Positions 1 to 12,676 of a DNA stretch of 64,000 nt are shown here, piece after piece. Position numbers and translations under genes: made by a program. The stretch is from Nautilus pompilius. Lineage: Eukaryota; Mollusca; Cephalopoda; Nautilida; Nautilidae. The stretch lies in NCBI GenBank assembly GCA_018389105.1, contig JACATO010002209.1, positions 1 to 64,000 on the forward strand, in the 5' to 3' direction. Position 1 is the stretch's first letter, and the number at the start of each line of letters is the position of its first letter. The notes under the pieces are model-generated. The model ran no database searches. It worked only from the letters and a program-made list of their open reading frames with translations, and was not told the origin of the DNA.

Positions 1-3000
1 GGAAAAGCGAAATGGTCCCCTCCCCCACACCAATTACCTCTACGGACTTTCTGCTCCTATTGATGTAATTAACAGGTGGGAGAGCGACAGGATTCCCTCC
101 ACCACACATTTACCTCTACGGCCTTTATGCTCCCTCTATTGATGTAATTAACAGGTGGGAGAGCGACAGGATTCCCTCCTTCACACCATTTACCTCTACG
201 GCCTTTCTGCTCCTTCTTTTGATGTAATTAACAGGTGGGAAGAACGACAGGTTTCCCTCCTCCACTCCATTTACCTTTACGGCCTTTCTGCTCCTTCTAT
301 TGATGTAATTAACAGGTGGAGGAGCGAAAGCATTCCCTTCTCCACACCATTTACCTCTACGGCCTTTCTGCTCCTTATATTGATCTAATCAACAGGTGGG
401 GAGAGCGACAGGATTCCCTCCTCCACATCATTTACCTCTACGGCCTTTCTGCTCCTTCTATTGATGTAATTAACAGGTGGGGAAGCGACAGGATTCCCTC
501 CTTCACACCATTTACCTCTACGACCTTTCTGCTCCCTCCTTTGATGTAATTAACAGGTGGGGAGGGCGACATGGCTCCCTCCTCCACACCATTTACCTCT
601 ATGGCCTTTCAGCTCCTTCTATTGATGTAATTAACAGGTGGGGAGGAGCGACAGGATTCCCTCCTCCACACCATTTACCTCTATGGCCTTTCAGCTCCTT
701 CTATTGATGTAATTAACAGGTGGGGAGAGTGACAGGATTCCCTCCTCCACACCATTTACCTCTACGGCCTTTCTGCTCCCTCCATTGATGTAATTAACAG
801 GTGGGGAGAGCGACAGGATTCCCTCCTCCACACTATTTACCATTACGGCCGGTCTGCTCCTTCTATTGATGTAATTAACAAGTGGGGAGTGCGACTGGAT
901 TCCCTCCTCCACACTATTTACCTCTACGGCCTTTCTGCTACTTCTATTGATGTAATTAACAGGTGGGGAGAGCGACAGGATTCCCTCCTCCACACCATTT
1001 ACCTCTACGGCCTTTCTGCTCCTTCTATTGATGTAATTAACAAGTGGGGAGAGCGACAGGATTCCCTCCTCCACACCATTTACCTCTACGTACTTTCTGC
1101 TACTTCTATTGATGTAATTAACAGGTGGGGAGAGCGACAGGATTCCCTCCTCCACACCATTTACCTCTACGGCCTTTCTGCTCCCTCCATTGATATAATT
1201 AACAGGTGGGGAGAGCGACAGGATTCCCTCCTCCACACTATTTACTTCTACGGCCTTTCTACTCCCTCTATTGATGTAATTAACAGGTGGAGGAGCGACA
1301 GGATTCCCTCCTTCACACCATTTACCTCTACTGCCTTTCTGCTCCTTATATTGATCTAATTTACAGGTGGGAAAAGCGACATGGTTCCCTCCTCCACATC
1401 ATTTACCTCTACGGCCTTTCTGCTCCTTCTATTGATGTAATTAACAGGTGGGAAAAGCGAAATTGTCCCCTCCCCTACACCAATTACCTCTACGTCCTTT
1501 CTGCTTCTTCTATTGATGTAATTAACAGGTGGAGAAGCGACAGGATTCCCTCCTCCACACCAATTACCTCTACGGACTTTCTGCTCCTTCTATTGATGTA
1601 ATTAACAGGTGGAGAAGCGACAGGATTCCCTCCTCCACACCAATTACCTCTACGGATTTTCTGCTCCTTCTATTGATGTAATTAACAGGTGGGGAGAGCG
1701 ACAGGATTCCCTCCTCCACACCATTTACCTTTACGGCCTTTCTGCTCCTTCTATTGATGTAATTAACAGGTGGGAAGAACGACATGGTTCCCTCCTCCAC
1801 ACCATTTACCTATTCGGCCTTTCTGCTCCTATTGATGTAATTAACAGGTGGGAAGAACGACAGGGTTCCCTCCTCCTCCACACCAATTACTTCTACGGCC
1901 TTTCTGCTCCTTCTATTGATGTAATTAACAGGTGGAGAAGCGACAGGATTCCCTCCTCCACACCAATTACCTCTACGGACTTCTGCTCCTTCTATTAATG
2001 TAATTAACAGGTGGGGAGAGCGACAGGATTCCCTACTCCACACCATTTACCTCTACGTCCTTTCTGCTCCTATTGATGTAATTTACAGGTGGGAAAAGCG
2101 ACATGGCCCCCTCCTCCACACCATTTACCTCTACGGCATTTCTGCTCCTTCTATTGATGTAATTAACAGGTGGGGGAGCGACAGGATTCCCTCCTTCACA
2201 CCATTTACCTATACGGCCTTTCTGCTCCTTCTATTGATCTAATTAACAGGTGGAGAAGCGACAGGATTCCCTCCTCCACACCATTTACCTCTACCGCCTT
2301 TGTGCTCCTTCTATTGATGTAATTAACAGGTGGGAAAAGCGAAATGGCCCCCTCCCCCACACCAATTATCTCTACGGCCTTTCTGCTCCTTCTATTGATG
2401 TAATTAACAGGTGGGAAAAGCGAAATGGTCCCCTCCCCCACACCAATTACCTCTACGGACTTTCTGCTCCTATTGATGTAATTAACAGGTGGAGGAGCGA
2501 AAGCATTCCCTTCTCCACACCATTTACCTCTACGGCCTTTCTGCCCCTTATATTGATCTAATTAACAGGTGGGGAGAGCGACAGGATTCCCTCCTTCACA
2601 CCATTTACCTCTACCGCCTTTCTGCTCCTTCTATTGATGTAATTAACAGGTGGGAAGAACGACAGGTTTCCCTCCTCTACTCCATTTACCTTTACGGCCT
2701 TTCTGCTCCTTCTATTGATGTAATTAACAGGTGGAGAAGCGACAGGATTCCCTCCTCCACACCATTTACCTCTACGGCCTTTCTGCTCCCTCCTTTGATG
2801 TAATTAACAGGTGGGGAGAGCGACATGGCTCCCTCCTCCACACCATTTACCTCTATGGCCTTTCTGCTCCTTCTATTGATGTAATTAACAAGTGGGAAAA
2901 GCGACATGGTTCCCTCCTCCACACCAATTACCTCTACGGACTTTCTGCTCCTTCTATTGATGTAATTAACATGTGGGAAAAGCGACATGGTTCCCTCCTC

Positions 3001-4826
3001 CACACCAATTACCTCTACGGCCTTTCTGCTCCTTCTATTGATGTAATTAACAAGTGGGGAGAGCGACAGGATTCCCTCCTCCACACCATTTACCTCTACG
3101 GCCTTTCTGCTCCTTCTATTGATGTAATTAACAGGTGAGGGAGCGACAGGATTCCCTCCTTCACACCATTTACCTATACGGCCTTTCTGCTCCTTCTATT
3201 GATCTAATTAACAGGTGGGAAAAGCGAAATGGCCCCCTCCCCCACACCAATTACCTCTACGGCCTTTCTGCTCCTTCTATTGATGTAATTAACAGGTGGG
3301 AAAAGCGAAATGGTCCCCTTCTCCACACCATTTACCTCTACGGCCTTTCTGCTCCTATTGATGTAATTAACAGGTGGAGGAGCGAAAGCATTCCCTTCTC
3401 CACACCATTTACCTCTACAGACGTCCTGCTCCCTCCATTGATCTACTTTACAGTGGAGGAGCGACAGGGTTCCCTCCTCCACACCATTTATCTCTACGGC
3501 CCTCCTGCTCCCTCCATTGATGTAATTAACAGGTGGGAAGAACGACAGGATTCCCTCCTTCACACCAATTACCTCTACGGCCTTTCTGCTCCATCCATTG
3601 ATCTAATTTTCAGGTGGGGAGAGCGACATGGCTCCCTCCTCCACACCATTTACCTCTACGGCCTTTCAGCTCCTTCTATTGATGTAATTAACAGGTGGGG
3701 AGAGTGACAGGATTCCCTCCTCCACACTATTTACTTCTACGGCCTTTCTGCTCCCTCCATTGATGTAATTAACAGGTGGGGAGAGCGACAGGATTCCCTC
3801 CTCCACACTATTTACTTCTACCGCCTTTCTACTCCCTCTATTGATGTAATTAACAGGTGGAGGAGCGACATGGTTCCCTCCTCCACACTATTTACCTCTA
3901 CGGCCTTTCTGCTCCTTCCATTGATGTAATTAACAAGTGGGGAGTGCGACAGGATTCCCTCCTCCACACTATTTACCTCTACGGCCTTTCTGCTCCCTCC
4001 ATTGATGTAATTAACAGGTGGGGAGAGCGACAGGATTCCCTCCTCCACACTATTTACCATTACGGCCGGTCTGCTCCTTCTATTGATGTAATTAACAAGT
4101 GGGGAGTGCGACAGGATTCCCTCCTCCACACCATTTACCTCTACGGACTTTCTGCTCCTTCTATTAATGTAATTATTAGGTGAGGAGAGCGACAGGATTC
4201 CCTCCTCCACACCATTTACCTCTACGTACTTTCTGCTACTTCTATTGATGTAATTAACAGGTGGGGAGAGCGTCATGGTTCCCTCCTATACACCATTTAC
4301 CTATACGGCCTTTCTACTCCCTCTATTGATGTAATTAACAGGTGGAGGAGCGACAGGATTCCCTCCTTCACACCATTTACCTCTACGGCCTTTCTGCTCC
4401 TTATATTGATCTAATTTACAGGTGGGAAAAGCGACATGGTTCCCTCCTCCACATCATTTATCTCTACTGCCTTTCAGCTCCTTCTATTGATGTAATTAAC
4501 AGGTGGGAAAAGCGAAATTGTCCCCTCCCCTACACCAATTACCTCTACGGACTTTCTGCTCCTTCTATTGATGTAATGAACAGGTGGGAAGAACGACATG
4601 GTTCCCTCCTCCACACCAATTATCTCTACGGACTTTCTGCTTCTTCTGTTGATCTAATTAACAGGTGGAGAAGCGACAGGATTCCCTCCTCCACACCATT
4701 TACCTCTACCGCCTTTGTGTTCCTTCTATTGATGTAATTAACAGGTGGGAAAAGCGAAATGGTCCCCTCCACCACACCAATTACCTCTACGGACTTTCTG
4801 CTCCTTCTATTGATGTAATTAACAGG

Positions 4827-5792
4827 AGGAGGAGCGAAAGCATTCCCTTCTCCACACCATTTACCTCTACGGCCTTTCTGCTCCTTATATTGATCTAATT
4901 AACAGGTGGGAAGAACGACAGGTTTCCCACCTACACTCCATTTACCTTTACGGCCTTTCTGCTCCTTCTATTGATGTAATTAACAGGTGGAGGAGCGAAA
5001 GCATTCCCTTCTCCACACCATTTACCTCTACGGCCTTTCTGCTCCTTATATTGATCTAATTAACAGGTGGGAAGAACGACAGGTTTCCCACCTACACTCC
5101 ATTTACCTTTACGGCCTTTCTGCTCCTTCTATTGATGTAATTAACAGGTGGAGGAGCGAAAGCATTCCCTTCTCCACACCATTTACCTCTACGGCCTTTC
5201 TGCTCCTTATATTGATCTAATTAACAGGTGGGGAGAGCGACAGGATTCCCTCCTTCACACCATTTACTTCTACCGCCTTTCTGCTCCTTCTATTGATGTA
5301 ATTAACAGGTGGAGGAGCGAAAGCATTCCCTTCTCCACACCATTTACCTCTACGGCCTTTCTGCTCCTTATATTGATCTAATTAACAGGTGGGAAGAACG
5401 ACAGGTTTCCCACCTACACTCCATTTACCTTTACGGCCTTTCTGCTCCTTCTATTGATGTAATTAACAGGAGGAGGAGCGAAAGCATTCCCTTCTCCACA
5501 CCATTTACCTCTACGGCCTTTCTGCTCCTTATATTGATCTAATTAACAGGTGGGAAGAACGACAGGTTTCCCACCTACACTCCATTTACCTATACGGCCT
5601 TTCTGCTCCTTCTATTGATGTAATTAACAGGTGGAGGAGCGAAAGCATTCCCTTCTCCACACCATTTACCTCTACGGCCTTTCTGCTCCTTATATTGATC
5701 TAATTAACAGGTGGGGAGAGCGACAGGATTCCCTCCTCCACACCATTTACCTTTACGGCCTTTCTGCTCCTTCTATTGATGTAATTAACAGG
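4827..5792. repeat. 161-bp higher-order (dimer) repeat inside the minisatellite
   Basis: The GGAGGAGCGAAAGCATTCCC variant recurs at about 4827, 4988, 5149, 5310, 5471 and 5632, always 161 bp apart. It alternates with an ordinary 81-bp unit, mostly of the GGGAAGAACGACAGGTTTCC type. The regular pairing shows that dimers, not single units, were amplified here most recently. Confidence 0.85.
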
Positions 5793-8700
5793 TGGGAAGA
5801 ACGACAGGTTTCCCTCCTCCACTCCATTTACCTTTACGGCCTTTCTGCTCCTTCTATTGATGTAATTAACAGGTGGGAAAAGCCGAAATGGTCCCCTCCC
5901 CCACACCAATTACCTCTACGGACTTTCTGCTTCTTCTATTGATGTAATTAACAAGCGGGAAAAGCGACATGGTTCCCTCCTCCACACCATTTACTATTAC
6001 GGCCGTTCTGCTCCTATTGATGTAATTAACAGGTGGGGAGAATGACAGGATTCCCTCCTTCACACCATTTACCTCTACGGCCTTTCTGCTCCCTCCATTG
6101 ATGTAATTAACAGGTGGGGAGAGCGACATGGCTCCCTCCTCCACACCATTTACCTCTATGGCCTTTCAGCTCCTTCTATTGATGTAATTAACAGGTGGGG
6201 AGAGTGACAGGATTCCCTCCTCCACACCATTTACCTCTATGGCCTTTCAGCTCCTTCTATTGATGTAATTAACAGGTGGGGAGAGTGACAGGATTCCCTC
6301 CTCCACACCATTTACCTCTACGGCCTTTCTGCTCCCTCCATTGATGTAATTAACAGGTGGGGAGAGCGACAGGATTCCCTCCTCCACACCATTTACCTCT
6401 ACGGACTTTCTGCTCCTTCTATTGATGTAATTAACAGGTGGGGAGAGCGACAGGATTCCCTCCTCCACACCAATTACCTCTACGGACTTTCTGCTCCTTC
6501 TATTGATGTAATTAACAGGTGGGGAGAGCGACAGGATTCCCTCCTCCACACCATTTACCTCTACTGCCTTTCTGCTCCCTCCATTGATGTAATTAACAGG
6601 TGGGGAGAGCGACATGGCTCCCTCCTCCACACCATTTACCTCTATGGCCTTTCAGCTCCTTCTATTGATGTAATTAACAGGTGGGGAGAGTGACAGGATT
6701 CCCTCCTCCACACCAATTACCTCTACGGACTTTCTGCTCCTTCTATTGATGTAATTAACAGGTGGGGAGAGCGACATGGCTCCCTCCTCCACACCATTTA
6801 CCTCTATGGCCTTTCAGCTCCTTCTATTGATGTAATTAACAGGTGGGGAGAGCGACAGGATTCCCTCCTCCACACCAATTACCTCTACGGACTTTCTGCT
6901 CCTTCTATTGATGTAATTAACAGGTGGGGAGAGTGACAGGATTCCCTCCTCCACACCATTTACCTCTACGGCCTTTCTGCTCCCTCTATTGATGTAATTA
7001 ACAGGTGGGGAGAGCGACATGGCTCCCTCCTCCACACCATTTACCTCTATGGCCTTTCAGCTCCTTCTATTGATGTAATTAACAGGTGGGGAGAGTGACA
7101 GGATTCCCTCCTCCACACCATTTACCTCTACGGCCTTTCTGCTCCCTCCATTGATGTAATTAACAGGTGGGGAGAGCGACAGGATTCCCTCCTCCACACC
7201 AATTACCTCTACGGACTTTCTGCTCCTTCTATTGATGTAATTAACAGGTGGGGAGAGCGACAGGATTCCCTCCTCCACACCATTTACCTCTACGGACTTT
7301 CTGCTCCTTCTATTGATGTAATAAACAAGTGGGGAGAGCGACAGGATTCCCTCCACCACACCAATTACCTCTACGGACTTTCTGCTCCTTCTATTGATGT
7401 AATTAACAGGAGGAGGAGCGAAAGCATTCCCTCCTCCACACTATTTACCTCTACGGCCTTTCTGCTCCTATTGATGTAATTAACAGGTGGAGGAGCGAAA
7501 GCATTCCCTTCTCCACACCATTTACCTCTACAGACGTCCTGCTCCCTCCATTGATCTACTTTACAGTGGAGGAGCGACAGGGTTCCCTACTCCACACCAT
7601 TTATCTCTACGGCCCTCCTGCTCCCTCCATTGATGTAATTAACAGGTGGGAAGAACGACAGGGTTCCCTCCTCCACACCATTTATCTTTACGGCCTTTCT
7701 GCTCCATCCATTGATCTAATTTTCAGGTGGTGTAGCGACAGGATTCCCTCCTTCACACCATTTACCTCTACGGCCTTTCTGCTCCCTCCATTGATGTAAT
7801 TAACAGGTGGGGAGAGCGACATGGCTCCCTCCTCCACACCATTTACCTCTACGGCCTTTCAGCTCCTTCTATTGATGTAATTAACAGGTGGGGAGAGTGA
7901 CAGGATTCCCTCCTCCACACCATTTACCTCTACGGCCTTTCTGCTCCCTCCATTGATGTAATTAACAGGTGGGGAGAGCGACAGGATTCCCTCCTCCACA
8001 ACATTTACCTCTACGGCCTTTCTGCTCCTTCTATTGATGTAATTAACAGGTGGGAGAGCGACAGGATTCCCTACTCCACACCATTTACCTCTACGTCCTT
8101 TCTGCTCCTATTGATGTAATTTACATGTGGGAAAAGCGACATGGTCCCCTCCTCCACACCAATTACCTCTACGGCCTTTCTACTCCTTCTATTGATGTAA
8201 TTAACAGGTGGGAAAAGCCGAAATGGTCCCCTCCCCCACACAATTTACCTCTACGGCCTTTCTGCTCCTTCTATTGATCTAATTTACAGGTGGGAAAAGC
8301 GAAATGGCCCCCTCCCCCACACCAATTACCTCTACGGCCTTTCTACTCCTTCTATTGATGTAATTAACAGGTGGGAAAAGCCGAAATGGTCCCCTCCCCC
8401 ACACAATTTACCTCTACGGCCTTTCTGCTTCTTCTATTGATGTAATTAACAGGTGGGAAAAGCGAAATGGCCCCCTCCCCCACACCAATTACCTCTACGG
8501 CCTTTCTACTCCTTCTATTGATGTAATTAACAGGTGGGAAAAGCCGAAATGGTCCCCTCCCCCACACAATTTACCTCTACGGCCTTTCTGCTCCTTCTAT
8601 TGATCTAATTTACAGGTGGGAAAAGCGAAATGGTCCCCTCCCCCACACCAATTACCTCTACGGACTTTCTGCTTCTTCTATTGATGTAATCAACAGGTGG

Positions 8701-9849
8701 GAAGAACGACATGGCTCCCTCCTCCACACCATTTACCTCTACGGCCTTTCTGCTCCTTCTATTGATCTAATTTACAGGTGGGAAAAGCGACAGGATTCCC
8801 TCCTCCACACCATTTACCTCTACCGCCTTTCTGCTCCTTCTATTGATGTAATTAACAGGTGGGAAAAGCGAAATGGCCCCCTCCCCCACACCAATTACCT
8901 CTACGGCCTTTCTGCTCTTTCTATTGATGTAATTAACAGGTGGGGAGAGTGACAGGATTCCCTCCTCCACCCCATTTACCTCTATGGCCTTTCTGCTCTT
9001 TCTATTGATGTAATTAACAGGTGGGGAGAGCGACAGGATTCCCTCCTCCACACTATTTACCATTACGGCCGGTCTGCTCCTATTGATGTAATTAGCAGGT
9101 GGGGAGAGTGACAGGATTCCCTCCTTCACACCATTTACCTCTACGGCCTTTCTGCTCCCTCCATTGATGTAATTAACAGGTGGGGAGAGCGACATGGCTC
9201 CCTCCTCCACACCATTTACCTCTACGGCCTTTCAGCTCCTTCTATTGATGTAATTAACAGGTGGGGAGAGTGACAGGATTCCCTCCTCCACACCATTTAC
9301 CTCTACGGCCTTTCTGCTACTTCTATTGATGTAATAACAGGTGGGGAGTGCGACAGGATTCCCTCCTCCACACTATTTACCTCTACGGCCTTTCTGCTCC
9401 TTCTATTGATGTAATTAACAGGTGGGGAGAGCGACAGGATTCCCTCCTCCACACCATTTACCTCTACGGACTTTCTGCTCCTTCTATTAATGTAATTATT
9501 AGGTGAGGAGAGCGACAGGATTCCCTCCTCCACACCATTTACCTCTACGGACTTTCTGCTACTTCTATTGATGTAATTAACAGGTGGGGAGAGCGACAGG
9601 ATTCCCTCCTCCACACCATTTACCTCTATGTCCTTTCTGCTCCTATTGATGTAATTTACATGTGGGAAAAGCGACATGGCCCCCTCCACACAATTTACCT
9701 CTACGGCCTTTCTGCTCCTTCTATTGATGTAATTAACAGGTGGTGTAGCGACAGGATTCCCTCCTCCGCACCATTTACCTCTACGGCCTTTCTGCTTCCT
9801 CCATTGATCTAATTTACAGGTGGAGGAGCGACAGGATTCCCTCCTCCAC

Positions 9850-10500
9850 ACCATTTACCTATACGGCCTTTCTGCTCCTTCTATTGATGTAATTAACAGG
9901 TGGTGTAGCGACAGGATTCCCTCCTCCACACCATTTACCTCTACGGCCTTTCTGCTCCCTCCATTGATGTAATTAACAGGTGGGGAGTGCGACAGGATTC
10001 CCTCCTCCACACTATTTACCTCTACGGCCTTTCTGCTCCTTCTATTGATGTAATTAACAAGTGGGGAGAGCGACAGGATTCCCTCCTCCACACCATTTAC
10101 CTCTACGGACTTTCTGCTCTTTCTATTAATGTAATTATTAGGTGAGGAGAGCGACAGGATTCCCTCCTCCACACCATTTACCTATACGGCCTTTCTGCTC
10201 CTTCTATTGATGTAATTAACAGGTGGGGTAGCGACAGGATTCCCTCCTCCGCACCATTTACCTCTACGGCCTTTCTGCTCCCTCCATTGATGTAATTAAC
10301 AGGTGGGGAGTGCGACAGGATTCCCTCCTCCACACTATTTACCTCTACGGCCTTTCTGCTCCTTCTATTGATGTAATTAACAAGTGGGGAGAGCGACAGG
10401 ATTCCCTCCTCCACACCATTTACCTCTACGGACTTTCTGCTCTTTCTATTAATGTAATTATTAGGTGAGGAGAGCGACAGGATTCCCTCCTCCACACCAT
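9850..10500. repeat. 323-bp higher-order (four-unit) repeat near the array's right end
   Basis: Two successive blocks, starting near 9855 and 10178, match in variant order, including the rare unit ending TTAATGTAATTATTAGGTGA, seen near 10124 and 10447 and also near 4163 and 9487. A further long block pairs about 9728-9900 with about 10690-10860; both contain the rare GGTGGTGTAGCGACAGG and TCCGCACC variants. Confidence 0.75.
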
Positions 10501-11019
10501 TTACCTCTACGGACTTTCTGCTACTTCTATTGATGTAATTAACAGGTGGGGAGAGCGACAGGATTCCCTACTCCACACCATTTACCTCTACGTCCTTTCT
10601 GCTCCTATTGATGTAATTTACATGTGGGAAAAGCGACATGGCCCCCTCCTCCACACCATTTACCTCTACGGCCTTTCTGCTCCTTCTATTGATGTAATTA
10701 ACAGGTGGTGTAGCGACAGGATTCCCTCCTCCGCACCATTTACCTCTACGGCCTTTCTGCTTCCTCCATTGATCTAATTTACAGGTGGAGGAGCGACAGG
10801 ATTCCCTCCTCCACACCATTTACCTATACGGCCTTTCTGCTCCTTCTATTGATGTAATTAACAGGTGGTGTAGCGACAGGATTCCCTCCTCCGCACCATT
10901 TACCTCTACGGCCTTTCTGCTTCCTCCATTGATCTAATTTACAGGTGGAGGAGCGACAGGATTCCCTCCTCCACACCATTTACCGTTACAGCCTTTCTGC
11001 TTCTTTTATTGATGTAATT

Positions 11020-11186
11020 TAAAGTTTCTCCGGATCCAATTTATCGTCAAGTAGATAGCCCTACCTATCTCTGAGTAGGCAAAGTTGGATTGTCGTAGTG
11101 AACTGTTGAACAAAGGCTGGATAATCTCTGTCACTAAAATATTTTGTTGAGGAGACAAAATTTCCCATAAGGCTTTTTCCCTCATC

Positions 11187-11227
<41 letters not shown>

Positions 11228-12583
11228 CAGAGTCAGTGGTTAGATTTTATCTACTATTCATCATGATTAGCTCCTTTAGTCTGCATTGGCTGATTGCGCT
11301 TCAGATCCAATTTTTCTACCTCAGCTTACTGAAGCTGCATTGTCGTTCAACTGATGCAGCAAGAACTGCTAATAATAAAGGTTTTCTCTTTACTGATCAC
11401 AGCTTGTTTTGCACTATACAAGGTTTTAGGTTTTTAATATATTCAGTATATTGATGAGATATGGAAATAGGGCCAAATTTATCTTGTGAAATTGTTTCAT
11501 TTCATGTATTAGCCTATTCTCATTGAGTTCAGGGTATGATTTAATAATTTCTTTTGGCAGCTTCACTTAGCACTTTTCACCATACAGTTTTATTCCGAGT
11601 CATTATACCTTTCTCTTTCTTGGTTTGCCCTGTCCAAAGCAGGAAAGAACTGTTGTCAGAAGTATGACACTTGTGTTGCATTATTAAGTACCATTATTAT
11701 AGGCTTTTAGTCTTCATACTTGCACAGGTATTCTATCTAAAATATTAGGAAGGTCCAGGTGTTAAGAAAGGTCCTCTCAAACATCTTATCCTAACCTAGG
11801 TAAATCAAGTGCTGTATATTTAATTAATTGGTATATTCTGTTTAACTAGTTTGCAATTTGGCATTTGAGGGGACTGATAGATGTTTTAAAAATAATTAAG
11901 GGTTTTTGAGTGAGAATAGTTGCAAAGATTTCCAGTTGTGTGCTGCTAGAAATACTATGGATTATAACTATAAAACGACTAAGATATGAACTCAGTTTAA
12001 TCATTCCAAAAAAAATTTTTTTTTATTGTGAATAAATGAAGAAATAAATTACCGTGTCAATTGTTTAAAATTTAAATATCCATCTTCTTTCCTTCCTGGA
12101 AATCTTGATGGCTTTCTGGTTTCCTTATAGCAACTAAATTAAATTAAGCTAGGTGTACATGCAAAAGTATGCAACCTGATATGAAGTTATTCACAATACA
12201 AAAAATAGAAATTTGATTAGGTCTTGAGCACACAGTGACAGAACAATTTGGAATAATTATTTGTTGACATCATTGACATTAAAATAATGCTTAAATAAAG
12301 AGATAAGGCTCTGTTTTAGCTATTTGTCACTTTGGTCTCTCAGGTTGCAATAGATCATGATTAGGAATACAGTTTTGTCATTGATGTCATGGAGGTAATG
12401 GAAATCATTGATTTGAATAAGTCCATGAAATCTTGGAAATGGCTGTGAAAGCACAAATTAGACGTTTTCTTTATTTCTTTTAGAAAATTCTGTTATACAC
12501 TGAAAATGCAAATCTGTGTGATTTTTGTGGTTGCATGTAATCTGTAGGTCAATCTGCCAATAAGGTTTTCTTTTTTTTTTTAG
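11020..12583. other. Non-coding AT-rich flank of the minisatellite
   Basis: Unique AT-rich sequence begins after the last repeat unit. It contains an (AAT)n microsatellite at 11188-11226. I see no exon, RNA gene or transposon ends. Confidence 0.6.
11188..11226. repeat. (AAT)n microsatellite
   Basis: About 13 uninterrupted AAT trinucleotides, 170 bp beyond the minisatellite edge. Confidence 0.95.
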
Positions 12584-12657
12584 TTAAGTGGAGCAGAAGA
12601 ACGAGAGATGTCCAAAGAGAGCAGTTTGCGAAAGTATTGGAATGGTGATTTTGTGTG
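12584..12657 (+). CDS. Candidate orphan coding exon, function unknown
   Basis: A long pyrimidine tract ending in TAG (12570-12583) is followed by 74 bp that translate in frame 1 to a polar, protein-like peptide. It begins LSGAEEREMSKESSLRKYWN and continues GDFVW, then meets a good donor, GTATGT, at 12658. Read through without splicing, the frame stops at 12676, so this could also be a terminal exon. The residue mix (E, R, K, S plus W/Y/F) is unlike the low-complexity translations around it. I do not recognise the family. It is over 24 kb from the first exon of the lectin gene and may belong to another gene. No partner exon was found, so chance is possible. Confidence 0.35.
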
Positions 12658-12676
12658 GTATGTAACATTCCCATAG

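Larger units (their letters stand above)
1..11019. repeat. Minisatellite array, about 80-bp unit, about 137 copies
   Basis: The whole stretch is a head-to-tail array of one degenerate unit. The commonest length is 81 bp; 80-bp units and units shortened by 3 bp are frequent. Each unit runs GGTGGGGAGAGCGACAGGAT, then TCCCTCCTCCACACC, ATTTACCTCTACGGCC, TTTCTGCTCCTTCTATTG, and closes with ATGTAATTAACA. Three recurrent variants are visible: the main type; one with GGGAAAAGCGAAATGGTCCC and CCAATTACC; and one with GGAGGAGCGAAAGCATTCCC followed by TTATATTGATCTAAT. The array already runs at base 1, so its left edge is outside the window, and it ends abruptly at about 11019. Because 81 is a multiple of 3, both strands stay open for up to 180-190 codons in places, but one-base length changes and stops break every frame, so I do not call it coding. 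Confidence 0.97.

Noticed and set aside
155-10819. Dozens of 60-190 codon open frames in the first 11 kb on both strands
   Set aside because: All are translations of the 81-bp repeat unit; they end wherever a unit is 80 bp or carries a stop, and none has a start or splice context of its own.
1-11019. CRISPR array
   Set aside because: Units are contiguous with no unique spacers, and the context is a eukaryotic, intron-containing genome.
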